Shown one piece after another: positions 16,888-25,177 of a stretch of DNA of 64,000 bases. The DNA comes from Porticoccaceae bacterium (lineage in GTDB: Bacteria; Pseudomonadota; Gammaproteobacteria; Pseudomonadales; Porticoccaceae). A model generated the notes under the pieces. It did no database searches and had not been told where the DNA came from. It saw only the letters and a program-made list of their open reading frames with translations. A program made the position numbers and the translations under genes. The stretch covers positions 1 through 64,000 of the forward strand of contig CACEBC010000011.1 in assembly GCA_902557735.1 (NCBI GenBank), given 5' to 3'. Position 1 is the first letter of the stretch. Every line of letters starts with the position of its first letter.

Positions 16888-19048
16888 ATCTGACCTTTCC
16901 AGAAGGGACTTTATTAAAAAAACCGTTAAACTTGGGGCTGGATTAACTTTGGCAGTTTCGCTCCCCTCGGCCCCCGAAGCATTGCTCAACCCAGCCTTTT
17001 TGGGCGTCTCCTCTGCTGAGAATCCCATCAACGCTTTTGTGAGTATAGGTCTAGATAATAGTGTTAAAGTTATTATCAAGCATATAGATTTTGGTCAGGG
17101 CACTTTCACTGGTTTGGCAACAATTTTAGCAGAGGAAATGGATGCTGCTTGGGATCAAATTGTTTGTGAGTTTGCCCCTTCAGATAAAACGCGATATGCA
17201 AATCTCCTCTCTGGAGCTCAAATGACCGGTGGAAGTACGGCGATTGCCAACTCATATATTCAAATGAGGGAGGCGGGAGCTAGTGCTCGGCAAATGTTGA
17301 TCGATGCCGCGGCGGCAAAATGGGATGTGCCCCGAGAGCAAATTATTGTAAAGCAGGGGATCCTGTCGCATTCAAATGGTTTAAATGCAACGTTCGGGGA
17401 ACTGAGTCAGTTGGCTGCAATGCAACCCCTCCCCGAGAAAGTCAGTCTCAAAGATTCAGGTAATTTCAGCTTGATTGGAAAAGCTGGTTTGTCCAGAAAA
17501 GATCTGGGCAAATCCGACGGGACTGCTATTTTCACGCAGGATTTTAAAATGGACGGCCTAATGACAGCTGTGGTGGCTCATCCGCCTCGTTTTGGAGCGA
17601 CAGTTGCCTCCTTCGATACCAAGCGTGCTCTTGGGTTGCCTGGTGTGATTGAGGTGGTTGAAATACCGAGTGGTGTCGCTGTGCTCGCCGACACGTTCTG
17701 GAGTGCCATAGGTGGGCGTGATGCACTAGATATCGATTGGGACACCAGTTCGGCAATGGAGGATGGTTCTGTTGAACTGATGCGGAGATACAAAGAGGCT
17801 GCTAGAGGAGACGGAGCGATAGCAAAAAAGATTGGGGATAATTTAAGAGGATTTGCAGAGGCTGATATAATAGTAGAGGCGGAATATGAATTCCCTTTCC
17901 TTGCGCATGCAAGCATGGAGCCCATGAATTGCGTTGCACGATTGTCATCCGAAGGTATAGAAATGTGGTATGGGTGTCAGGGGCCTACGATGGACCAGTA
18001 TGCGGTAGCCAGTGCTCTAGATATTCAACCAGATAAGGTTAAGATAAACACTTTGTTCGCAGGTGGAAGTTTTGGACGAAGAGCGAATAAGGATTCGGAT
18101 TTCGCGGTAGAAGCAGCCCTGATAGCAAAGACAGTCAAATCAGATTCACCGATCAAATTGGTCTGGACTCGCGAGGATGATATGCGGTCTGGCTATTTTA
18201 GGCCGATGTATTTCCACAAAATGAGAGCAGGCCTAAATGCACAGGGAAAAATTGTAGCTTGGGAGCATAAAATTATTGGCCAATCAATTACCTCTGGCAC
18301 GGCATTCGAAGCGAAAGCCATTAAAAATGGCGTTGATCGCTCTTCTGTCGAGGGTGCACTAGAACTTCCCTACGACTTTGAAAATGTTTCTGTGCAATTA
18401 AAAACAATGGAAGCACAGGTGCCCGTCTTATGGTGGCGATCGGTCGGGTCCTCTCATACAGCGCATGCGGTCGAGACGTTTATGGATCAATTGTCACATG
18501 CCGCAGGTTTGGATCCGTTACAATTTCGATTGATGCACTTAGGAGACGATCAGAGGTTTGCTGGAGTTCTCGACTTGGTTGCAGATAAAGCTGATTGGAA
18601 TAATGATCGATCGGGTGGGCGTATAAAGGGCATAGCCGTTCATAAGTCCTTCGGCACTTATGTTGCGCAGGTTGCTGATATGGAGGAAACCAAGGCTGGA
18701 AAATATTGCGTTAAAAAAGTGGTATGCGCAGTTGACTGTGGTCTCGTTATAAACCCCGATATTGTCAAGGCCCAAATGGAGGGAGGCATTGGCTTCGGTC
18801 TGTCCCCAACTCTGATGAGCGCTGTGACGATTGAGAAAGGTCGAGTTGTTGAGACCAATTTTGACTCTCATCGCGTGCTTAGGATGAAAGACATGCCAAA
18901 CATTGAAACCCATATTGTTTCGTCATCCGAACCGCCAACAGGTGTTGGTGAGCCTGCCACGCCGGTCATCAGTCCTGCTGTTGCCAACGCGTTGTTCGCA
19001 AAGACACAGGTTGTGCAGAGTCGATTGCCGTTGAATCTGGATGTGTAA
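16856..19048 (+). CDS. Molybdenum hydroxylase large subunit (IorB type), copy 2
   Basis: A 730-residue Mo-binding subunit related to that at 9564. It begins with a Tat signal ([17 protein letters not shown], residues 13-29), pointing to periplasmic action. [13 protein letters not shown] is the Mo-cofactor loop and [17 protein letters not shown] carries the catalytic Glu. The shared MEPMNC/MEPPNC and [18 protein letters not shown] stretches with copy 1 show recent common ancestry but clear divergence, so substrates may differ. The neighbouring XdhC and MocA-like genes would supply and insert the mature cofactor. Likely reaction: hydroxylation of a heteroaromatic or aldehyde; not provable here. 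Confidence 0.9.
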   Translation: MQVLRALKLYKSDLSRRDFIKKTVKLGAGLTLAVSLPSAPEALLNPAFLGVSSAENPINAFVSIGLDNSVKVIIKHIDFGQGTFTGLATILAEEMDAAWDQIVCEFAPSDKTRYANLLSGAQMTGGSTAIANSYIQMREAGASARQMLIDAAAAKWDVPREQIIVKQGILSHSNGLNATFGELSQLAAMQPLPEKVSLKDSGNFSLIGKAGLSRKDLGKSDGTAIFTQDFKMDGLMTAVVAHPPRFGATVASFDTKRALGLPGVIEVVEIPSGVAVLADTFWSAIGGRDALDIDWDTSSAMEDGSVELMRRYKEAARGDGAIAKKIGDNLRGFAEADIIVEAEYEFPFLAHASMEPMNCVARLSSEGIEMWYGCQGPTMDQYAVASALDIQPDKVKINTLFAGGSFGRRANKDSDFAVEAALIAKTVKSDSPIKLVWTREDDMRSGYFRPMYFHKMRAGLNAQGKIVAWEHKIIGQSITSGTAFEAKAIKNGVDRSSVEGALELPYDFENVSVQLKTMEAQVPVLWWRSVGSSHTAHAVETFMDQLSHAAGLDPLQFRLMHLGDDQRFAGVLDLVADKADWNNDRSGGRIKGIAVHKSFGTYVAQVADMEETKAGKYCVKKVVCAVDCGLVINPDIVKAQMEGGIGFGLSPTLMSAVTIEKGRVVETNFDSHRVLRMKDMPNIETHIVSSSEPPTGVGEPATPVISPAVANALFAKTQVVQSRLPLNLDV

Positions 19049-19223
19049 TTTTGAATTTCGGCTTGGGGAATAGAGAGGCACATACAAATTTTTCACATCA
19101 AACCAATTATGGGCTACAGCCCTCGCAGATCTGAGACCTCAGCTTACGTTTCTTCTCTTGCGGTTGGTTGATCATTTGGATCAGTTAAATTCTGTCCGAG
19201 AGGTGGTTTAAATTAGCCTTCAA

Positions 19224-20246
19224 TTGCTTGACTTATTAAACGCATGGCTGCCAGAGCGAAATCAAGATCGTTGGGTGCTGGGAACTCTTTATTCGACCAC
19301 TGGTTCCGTATATCGAAAAGCAGGAGCTTTAATGCTTTTTGGCAGCTCTGGTCAGAGGCTTGGAATTTTGAGCGGGGGATGTTTGGAGGCAGATATAGCG
19401 ACAAATGCGCGCAAAGTCTTGGCCTCCGGTCGAGCAAAAAAACTCATGTATGACGGCAGTGACGAAGATGATCTGGCGTTCAGGATGGGCATTGGGTGTG
19501 GGGGATGCATATATCTGTTTTTGCAAGAGATCAATCAAGATAATAACTTCTTGAGTTTGCTAGAACTCCATAAAGTCCTCGAGAACTCAAGAAAAGCTAT
19601 TTTCTGCCAGCTAATCCCGGAGGAAGGGGAACCGACAAAAGCAAAGGTCATTGATCCATCACTCGGGGTCCCTCCAGAATTTAAATCGGTTATCCCAAAG
19701 GCAGGTTCGCATGTCATCATGATTAATGGCTCATGCTGGAGCATCACCGTAGCAAATCCGCCGCCCTACCTTCTAGTTGTGGGCGCAGGAGTTGATGCGC
19801 AACCAGTTGTCGCAATGGCGGCTACTCTTGGATGGAGAGTGCTGGTATGCGACCCGCGTCCAGCTAATTCGCGGCGTGAATTCTTCCCTGATGCGCATAG
19901 TCTTTTGAGATGCAACCCCGGTGAGTTGCTCGAGCACCAGCTAGCTGACAAAATCGATGCAGCAGTCATTATGAGTCATAGCATTAGCCTCGATGCTGAG
20001 GCTATGAATAGTGTTTCGAGGATGCCGCTAAGATATCTTGGATTATTAGGCCCAATCAATCGTCTCGAGCAAGTAATGAAAACCGCCGGTTTGAAGAGAT
20101 CAGATCTGCCAGTAAATCTGAGCGGTCCAGCTGGGTTGTCACTCGGTGGGGATTTACCCGAGAGCATCGCATTGGCAATAGTCGCTGAGTGCCACGCCGC
20201 ATTGCACTCGGCAGATGGCCTCAGCATCAGTGGAGTTCTGAGGTGA
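19224..20246 (+). CDS. XdhC/CoxI-family molybdenum-enzyme maturation factor
   Basis: The 340-residue protein has the two XdhC domains: an N-terminal XdhC/CoxI part (STTGSVYRKAGALM, ILSGGCLEADIA with the conserved GGCLE) and a C-terminal Rossmann domain starting LLVVGAGVDAQPVVAMAATL (about 185) that ends near AIVAECHAALHS. XdhC binds sulfurated Mo cofactor and delivers it to xanthine-dehydrogenase-type apoenzymes. It follows the second large subunit by 175 bp and precedes the cytidylyltransferase-like gene by 16 bp. Start is TTG 19224; an alternative a few codons upstream is not excluded. Confidence 0.9.
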   Translation: MLDLLNAWLPERNQDRWVLGTLYSTTGSVYRKAGALMLFGSSGQRLGILSGGCLEADIATNARKVLASGRAKKLMYDGSDEDDLAFRMGIGCGGCIYLFLQEINQDNNFLSLLELHKVLENSRKAIFCQLIPEEGEPTKAKVIDPSLGVPPEFKSVIPKAGSHVIMINGSCWSITVANPPPYLLVVGAGVDAQPVVAMAATLGWRVLVCDPRPANSRREFFPDAHSLLRCNPGELLEHQLADKIDAAVIMSHSISLDAEAMNSVSRMPLRYLGLLGPINRLEQVMKTAGLKRSDLPVNLSGPAGLSLGGDLPESIALAIVAECHAALHSADGLSISGVLR

Positions 20247-20262
20247 ATAGGCCAAAACAATT

Positions 20263-20826
20263 GTGAGCATTGGGGTTTTGCTTTTGGCAGCAGGACGAAG
20301 TCGTCGGTTTGGGCAAGATAAACGGTTAGCGCTGCTCTCAAATGGGAAGACTATTATTCAAACGACGATTGACCAGATTAAAATTTCCGGCCTACCATTT
20401 AAAATTTGTGTGGCTAGCGATGATGTGCTTGTTTCCGAGAAATTCCAATGCGCTGGGGCGGAAATAATATTTTGTAGCCGTTCTCATCGCGGTATTGGAG
20501 CCACTCTATCTGAGGGCATTGAGGCCGCTGCGCATTGGCAAGCTACGTTGATTGCTCTAGCGGACATGCCGTGGGTAGCATCTTCAACCTATCTCACTCT
20601 ATCAAGAGCTGCTTCCTCCGACTCGATATGTGTTCCAGAATTCCGCGGATCACGCGGGAATCCGGTGGCTCTAGGGTCATCTTTTTATCCCGAATTGCGA
20701 GCATTAGATACCGACATCGGGGCTCGCCAAGTGTTAGAAAAATGGCAAAATGAGCACCTAAGACTGATTCCCGTCAATGATGCTGGGGTGCTGCGAGATG
20801 TTGACACTCCGCAAGATGTTATTTGA
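20263..20826 (+). CDS. MocA-like molybdenum cofactor cytidylyltransferase
   Basis: A 187-residue nucleotidyltransferase of the MobA/MocA family. LLLAAGRSRRFGQDKRLAL (residues 6-24) is the nucleotide and pyrophosphate loop, LADMPWV the metal-binding region, and RGNPVALG the product-binding region. MocA attaches CMP to Mo-molybdopterin to give MCD, the cofactor form used by many xanthine-dehydrogenase-family enzymes, which suits the two IorB-type enzymes here. Start is GTG 20263. Assignment as CTP- rather than GTP-dependent is by context and motif, not proven. Confidence 0.85.
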   Translation: MSIGVLLLAAGRSRRFGQDKRLALLSNGKTIIQTTIDQIKISGLPFKICVASDDVLVSEKFQCAGAEIIFCSRSHRGIGATLSEGIEAAAHWQATLIALADMPWVASSTYLTLSRAASSDSICVPEFRGSRGNPVALGSSFYPELRALDTDIGARQVLEKWQNEHLRLIPVNDAGVLRDVDTPQDVI

Positions 20827-20925
20827 ATAATTTTCAGTAACCCCTCAGGATTCACAGCGCAATATATGGTCCGGCATATGAAGTTCCCTAAAATGTATCA
20901 GCTGATTTGATTTTGTTATATTCTG

Positions 20926-20941
20926 ACGGGAAATCACCCGT
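20926..20941 (+). promoter_or_regulatory. Hairpin just upstream of moaC ribosome site
   Basis: ACGGG-AAATCA-CCCGT is a perfect 5-bp stem with 6-base loop, followed immediately by GAGGAAG, the moaC ribosome site. A TATATT element lies just before it. The layout would allow control of moaC translation. It does not have the complex fold of the known moco riboswitch motif, as far as I can judge by eye. Confidence 0.3.
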
Positions 20942-20953
20942 GAGGAAGTAACC

Positions 20954-21439
20954 ATGTCGCAGTTAACTCATTTAAACGCCGCAGGGGAAGCCCATATGGT
21001 GGATGTTTCTGAGAAGGAAATTACCAGTCGAACTGCAACTGCCCAGTCTGTAGTGCAACTCTCGCCGAGGGTCATTGCTGCGATTTCGAGTGAGACACTT
21101 GCTAAAGGTGATCTGTTCGGTGCTGCCCGAATCGCTGGCATACAAGCCGCGAAAAAATGTAGCGAACTGATTCCGCTGTGTCATGCTTTGCCGCTGACGA
21201 AAATCGCTGTTGACATAGAGATTGTTAACGACTCAATCGTTATTAAAGGTTTATGTAAAACCAATGCGGTAACAGGTGTCGAAATGGAGGCTTTGTCAGC
21301 TGTTTCTGTAGCAGCTTTGACGATTTATGATATGTGCAAGGGTTTGGACAAAGGCATCACAATTCGTGATGTAAGGTTGTTAAGCAAAACGGGCGGTAAG
21401 TCAAGCGATTGGTCTTCGGAGGAAAATAGTTTTGATTAA
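20954..21439 (+). CDS. moaC: Cyclic pyranopterin monophosphate synthase MoaC
   Basis: A 161-residue enzyme that, with MoaA, converts GTP to cyclic pyranopterin monophosphate, the first intermediate in Mo-cofactor synthesis. [17 protein letters not shown] near the start, the active-site [13 protein letters not shown] (about 74-86), [20 protein letters not shown] and [10 protein letters not shown] are all strict family markers. The ATG is preceded by GAGGAAG. moaA is not in the window. The stop overlaps the moaD start by 8 bp. Confidence 0.97.
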   Translation: MSQLTHLNAAGEAHMVDVSEKEITSRTATAQSVVQLSPRVIAAISSETLAKGDLFGAARIAGIQAAKKCSELIPLCHALPLTKIAVDIEIVNDSIVIKGLCKTNAVTGVEMEALSAVSVAALTIYDMCKGLDKGITIRDVRLLSKTGGKSSDWSSEENSFD

Positions 21440-21671
21440 GCTATTGTTTTTCGGTCGTTTAAGCGACTATTGTAAGAACGTTCCTGAGACGATTGATGCC
21501 TCAACACCTCGTGAGATTCTTGAATTACTTCAACAAGATTTCCCTATTCTGGCGGCAGAACTCAGAGATCCGCATGTTCTTATAGCAGTTAACAAGTCTA
21601 TAGCCGACTGGGATTCAAAATTGACAGATAGTTGCGAGGTGGCATTTTTACCCCCTGTCACCGGCGGTTGA
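21432..21671 (+). CDS. moaD: Molybdopterin synthase small subunit MoaD
   Basis: A 79-residue ubiquitin-like protein ending PPVTGG; the terminal Gly-Gly is adenylated then thiocarboxylated to deliver sulfur to precursor Z. The N-terminus [13 protein letters not shown] is typical. TTG 21432 is preceded by GGAGG inside the end of moaC, so the two are translationally coupled. The partner MoaE is not found next to it, which is unusual since moaD and moaE are commonly adjacent. Confidence 0.93.
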   Translation: MIKLLFFGRLSDYCKNVPETIDASTPREILELLQQDFPILAAELRDPHVLIAVNKSIADWDSKLTDSCEVAFLPPVTGG

Positions 21672-21711
21672 TAGTTCCGGATGTGAAATGAGATGTAAGG
21701 AGCTGTAAGTA

Positions 21712-22479
21712 TTGACAACATTGCTAAGTTTTTCATCAGCGCCCAATCACTCATTGCTCCTGCTCGCGGCAATTGCATTAATGGCAGTTTTGTATTCGTC
21801 CGTTGGACATGGCGGGGCTTCAGGTTACCTCGCAGCGATGCTCGTTTGGGGCTTATCTCCAGAGGAGATGAGGCCCGCAGCCCTGCTAATGAATATTTTC
21901 GTCACTCTCTGGCTTGTTGCTCGTCTTAATAGGTACTTCTCACTTAAATATCACTTATTTTGGCCGCTAATCATTGCGTCCACTCCTATGGCATTTGTGG
22001 GGGGAAGTCTTGAGATTGATGCTATTACATATAAATACTTGGTGGCTGCCGTGCTCCTTGTGTCGGCGATTCGGCTGTTGATGACGGTTGACCAAAGAGG
22101 TGAAGTCACTCAACCTTCCTCAAATTCGGTTTTTATTGTTGGCGGAGGACTGGGTTTTCTCGCAGGGATTTCAGGGATTGGGGGCGGTGTGTTTCTAAGC
22201 CCGATTCTAATTATATATGGTTGGTGCAGTATTAGGGAGAGCACATTGATTGCGGCTGGGTTTATACTAATGAATTCCATCGCAGGTCTTGCGGGTTATA
22301 TGCTCAGCCAGCACTCTTTCCCGATGGGGACGAATTGGCTCGTCTTGACAGCTTTTATAGGTAGCGTGTTTGGGGGTGAGATGGCAGCAAAGAGAGCATC
22401 ATCAGCGACGCTAAAGAAAATTTTATCAATTGTGTTACTGGTAGCTTCGCTAAAAATTGCATATCAGCAGCTCGTCTAG
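21712..22479 (+). CDS. TSUP (TauE/SafE-like) membrane permease
   Basis: A 255-residue polytopic protein with about eight hydrophobic segments and both TSUP repeat signatures: SSVGHGGASGYLAAM near residue 30 and GLGFLAGISGIGGGVFLSPI near residue 145. The family exports or imports sulfur-containing anions or organic acids. It starts at TTG 21712 (AGGAG upstream), 40 bp after moaD, so it may belong to the same transcript. A role in sulfur handling for Mo-cofactor synthesis, or in substrate/product transport for the oxidative island, is speculative. Confidence 0.87.
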   Translation: MTTLLSFSSAPNHSLLLLAAIALMAVLYSSVGHGGASGYLAAMLVWGLSPEEMRPAALLMNIFVTLWLVARLNRYFSLKYHLFWPLIIASTPMAFVGGSLEIDAITYKYLVAAVLLVSAIRLLMTVDQRGEVTQPSSNSVFIVGGGLGFLAGISGIGGGVFLSPILIIYGWCSIRESTLIAAGFILMNSIAGLAGYMLSQHSFPMGTNWLVLTAFIGSVFGGEMAAKRASSATLKKILSIVLLVASLKIAYQQLV

Positions 22480-22524
22480 TCAATTTTTTTGCAGTGATGG
22501 AACAGATGATGTTACGCAAAAGGC

Positions 22525-22553
22525 CCCAATCATTATTTTGCAAATGAATTGGG
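22525..22553. promoter_or_regulatory. Imperfect inverted repeat between TSUP and PPIase genes
   Basis: CCCAATCATT and AATGAATTGGG pair over ten base pairs with one bulged A, around an 8-base spacer. No T run follows, so it is a poor intrinsic terminator; it could be an operator for the PPIase-DUF3604 operon beginning 30 bp later. Confidence 0.35.
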
Positions 22554-22583
22554 TAAGACTCACCGAAAACGATCGACAACTCC

Positions 22584-23423
22584 ATGATTATACGGCTAAT
22601 TTTTGCGCTTATCGGACTTGGGATCTCGATTCTTGGGGAAGAATTTCTCTCGCAACTCGTCTTCGATCGGGAGGGCGACCAGGGAAATTTAGTTTGGGTA
22701 AACGAGAAACCGATAACTCTTCCGCAAGCCGAAATTGGCTCAATGTACCTTTTCGGTAAGACCTTTGATAGCATCGATCAGCTTGAACGTGATTCCTTGA
22801 CTCAGGTATTGATAAATGAGGAGTTATTGATACAGAGAGGCGAAACTTTGAAAATTCCGAACCGAGATATAGGTGTTCGAAAGAGCTTGGTGTCGGCCAG
22901 TATTCGGGATATAACGAGCAAATTTGATGCAGTTCCAGTCTCTGAGAGAACGCTAAGGAGTTTTTTTAGTGAGCACCAATCCATCTTTGAAAAGCCGCAA
23001 AGGATGGCGCTTGACGTCATAGTTTTGGCCAAACAAGCGGACTTGAGGCGGGCAAAATCATTGATAGCGGCGGGTCGCGATTTAAGTGAAATCGCCAAGA
23101 TTTTGCGGCTCAATTTTGCCATGCCACGAGGCCTTCAAACGTTACCAATTATTTATCGACAACTTGGTACTAAAATAGCAAGCTTCGCTGAGGTATTGGA
23201 GACAAGACAAATTTCGCCCCCAATCAGAGGTTCGGGAGGAGTTTATTTTTTGCAGCTGACGGCAACCGAAGATGCGCTCCTGCCCTCGTTTGATGACGTT
23301 AGAGACATCGTTAAACAGGAGTACAGGCGGAGGGGAAGAGAATTAGCTTTGCGGGAACAGATCGATCTACTGGCAAGTGAAGCGGATATTAAAACCATGA
23401 TCATGTCGGCAAGTCATAAATGA
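22584..23423 (+). CDS. Parvulin/SurA-like peptidyl-prolyl isomerase
   Basis: A 279-residue protein with an N-terminal hydrophobic anchor (IIRLIFALIGLGISILGEEF), a SurA-N-like helical part (SLTQVLINEELLIQRGE, about 72-88) and a PpiC-like C-terminal domain (about 145-245, including VYFLQLTATE). Such proteins fold or chaperone exported polypeptides on the periplasmic face of the membrane. The parvulin active-site residues are poorly conserved by eye, so it may be chaperone only. ATGA overlap ties it to the next gene. First gene of a four-gene cassette. Confidence 0.78.
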   Translation: MIIRLIFALIGLGISILGEEFLSQLVFDREGDQGNLVWVNEKPITLPQAEIGSMYLFGKTFDSIDQLERDSLTQVLINEELLIQRGETLKIPNRDIGVRKSLVSASIRDITSKFDAVPVSERTLRSFFSEHQSIFEKPQRMALDVIVLAKQADLRRAKSLIAAGRDLSEIAKILRLNFAMPRGLQTLPIIYRQLGTKIASFAEVLETRQISPPIRGSGGVYFLQLTATEDALLPSFDDVRDIVKQEYRRRGRELALREQIDLLASEADIKTMIMSASHK

Positions 23424-23890
23424 ACGCAGAGACGAACACGAACAACTTGAAAGCGGTTGCTTTTCTTGTTTTCACATCAACTATTGGCCTAATACTTGGG
23501 TTAGTTTCATCAGAAACAAAGTTTTTTGTCAAGGGCATTGAAGCGGGCTTAGCTGCAACGATAAATGGTTCAGAAATTTATAAGGTCGACTATGAGCGTG
23601 CTGTCTCATTATTTGAGAAAGGGAGAAGAGACAGAGCATCATTAAAGGACAGACAAATGATTCTTGGCCGCTTGATTGATGAAGAATTGTTGTTTCAATA
23701 TGCAATTGACCGAGATTTGCTGAGGAGCGATATGAATGCTCGTCGGACCATCCTTCAAGCTGTGGTAGGAGGTCTCGAGGTAGGCGAAGAAGCACTGAAT
23801 CAGACTCATAGCAAGTATAAATTGATAATATTTCAAGATTATCTGACTAAACTACGTGAGACGGCTACCATTTATTTGGATGAGAATTGA
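23420..23890 (+). CDS. Membrane-anchored SurA-N-like protein
   Basis: A 156-residue protein with one N-terminal hydrophobic segment (AVAFLVFTSTIGLILGLVSS) and a helical domain resembling the N-terminal part of SurA/PPIases: ATINGSEIYKVDYERAV followed by RQMILGRLIDEELLFQYAI. There is no isomerase domain. The same RLIDEELL/VLINEELL motif occurs in the upstream PPIase, so the two may form a chaperone pair. Overlaps both neighbours by 4 and 1 bp. No named family recognised. Confidence 0.72.
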   Translation: MNAETNTNNLKAVAFLVFTSTIGLILGLVSSETKFFVKGIEAGLAATINGSEIYKVDYERAVSLFEKGRRDRASLKDRQMILGRLIDEELLFQYAIDRDLLRSDMNARRTILQAVVGGLEVGEEALNQTHSKYKLIIFQDYLTKLRETATIYLDEN

Positions 23891-25128
23891 TGAGAGTTTC
23901 GGATAGCGTCAAGCCCATAGTCTTTCTGCTTGCTTTGCTGATAGTGCCGCCTTTGGAGGCTCATAATCGCAGTCAGTCCTTTTCCACCTGGTCGTTTGAA
24001 AACAAAAAGCTTGATTTGGTATTTACTGTTAAATCGAGGGAGGCGACAAGACTACAATCAATTTATGAGCTAAATGTCGAGGACTCCATAACGAGACATA
24101 TCCTAGAAACTGTTAAAGTCGCGCAGGGGTCGGGGGTTTGTCATCTTGATAAAGCCCTCAAGCCTGAGGCCAGGGTTGTAAGTCAGGCAAATATTTCAGT
24201 ATCAGTGACTTTTAACTGTCCTTTAAATTTAAACTCTTCCATGCTAGATATTGAAGTTGGCAGCTTTTTTGGCTTGATCCCCTCTCATACGCACTATGCG
24301 CGAATCTTATTTAATAACTCACTTCCTATGGAACATCTATTCACTGACAGCAATCGGGTTTGGGAGTTTTATCTGCAAAATAATCATAATAATAAGTTGT
24401 CCAGTAGGACTCTTCTAAACTTTATGTCTATTGGTATCAAGCATATCCTCAGTGGTCTTGATCACATCATGTTTTTGCTTGCCCTTTTGCTAATGCTGCC
24501 CAACCTGCGAGGTCTGATTTGTCTGGTGAGTGGATTCACAGTCGGGCACAGCGTGAGCCTCTGTTTGGCTACCTTTGGCTTTGTAGCGCCGGACAGTTTA
24601 AGAATTGAAGCTCTAATTGGGTTCACAATTGCATTGGCGTCTGCAGAGAGTGTTGGGGTCCGACACAATGTAATGAACCAAATCGCCCTTGGGTCAATAG
24701 TTTTTTTGAGCCTGCTGATGGTTATATTAAATTTTTCGGCTCAAGAGATGACGATGTCTACCATAAGTCTTTTCGGCCTCATGATATTTTCTTGGAATTA
24801 TCTTCAGCTTGATGACATTAGCGAGGACCGGTTGTCCTTCAGAACGGCAGTTTGCCTCGTTTTTGGTCTTGTGCACGGTTTTGGATTCGCAACCGGGCTA
24901 AGCGAGCTTGGATTGCAATCGGAGGGGATTTGGATGCCTTTGCTGGGGTTCAATTTGGGTGTCGAAATCGGTCAGCTTTTGATTGTTCTTTTTGCTTGGC
25001 TTTTTTATATTTTGTTGAGGGGGTACAAATTAATTTATCGAGCCAGTATAGAAATATGCTCTGGGGTAGTCTGCGGCGCGGGAGTCTATTGGTTTGTTAT
25101 TCGCAGTCTCACACCGCTAGTTCGTTAG
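23890..25128 (+). CDS. HupE/UreJ-type membrane protein with extracytoplasmic N-domain
   Basis: A 412-residue protein. A signal peptide (residues about 8-26) leads into a ~150-residue beta-rich domain outside the membrane, then six or seven helices of HupE/UreJ type: GIKHILSGLDHIMFLLAL, FTVGHSVSL, and FGLVHGFGFATGL, which hold the family's conserved His/Asp. HupE/UreJ proteins are linked to nickel or cobalt uptake in hydrogenase and urease operons; neither enzyme is present here. ATG 23890 is preferred to TTG 23887. Metal transport for the adjacent DUF3604 protein is an inference. Confidence 0.85.
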   Translation: MRVSDSVKPIVFLLALLIVPPLEAHNRSQSFSTWSFENKKLDLVFTVKSREATRLQSIYELNVEDSITRHILETVKVAQGSGVCHLDKALKPEARVVSQANISVSVTFNCPLNLNSSMLDIEVGSFFGLIPSHTHYARILFNNSLPMEHLFTDSNRVWEFYLQNNHNNKLSSRTLLNFMSIGIKHILSGLDHIMFLLALLLMLPNLRGLICLVSGFTVGHSVSLCLATFGFVAPDSLRIEALIGFTIALASAESVGVRHNVMNQIALGSIVFLSLLMVILNFSAQEMTMSTISLFGLMIFSWNYLQLDDISEDRLSFRTAVCLVFGLVHGFGFATGLSELGLQSEGIWMPLLGFNLGVEIGQLLIVLFAWLFYILLRGYKLIYRASIEICSGVVCGAGVYWFVIRSLTPLVR

Positions 25129-25177
25129 CCAATAAATGGATTATTATACCCGTGACTTCATGGACTAGAGATTCACT

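Noticed and set aside
20827-20953. Molybdenum-cofactor riboswitch before moaC
   Set aside because: Only a simple 5-bp hairpin is visible; the multi-stem fold of the known motif was not found by eye.
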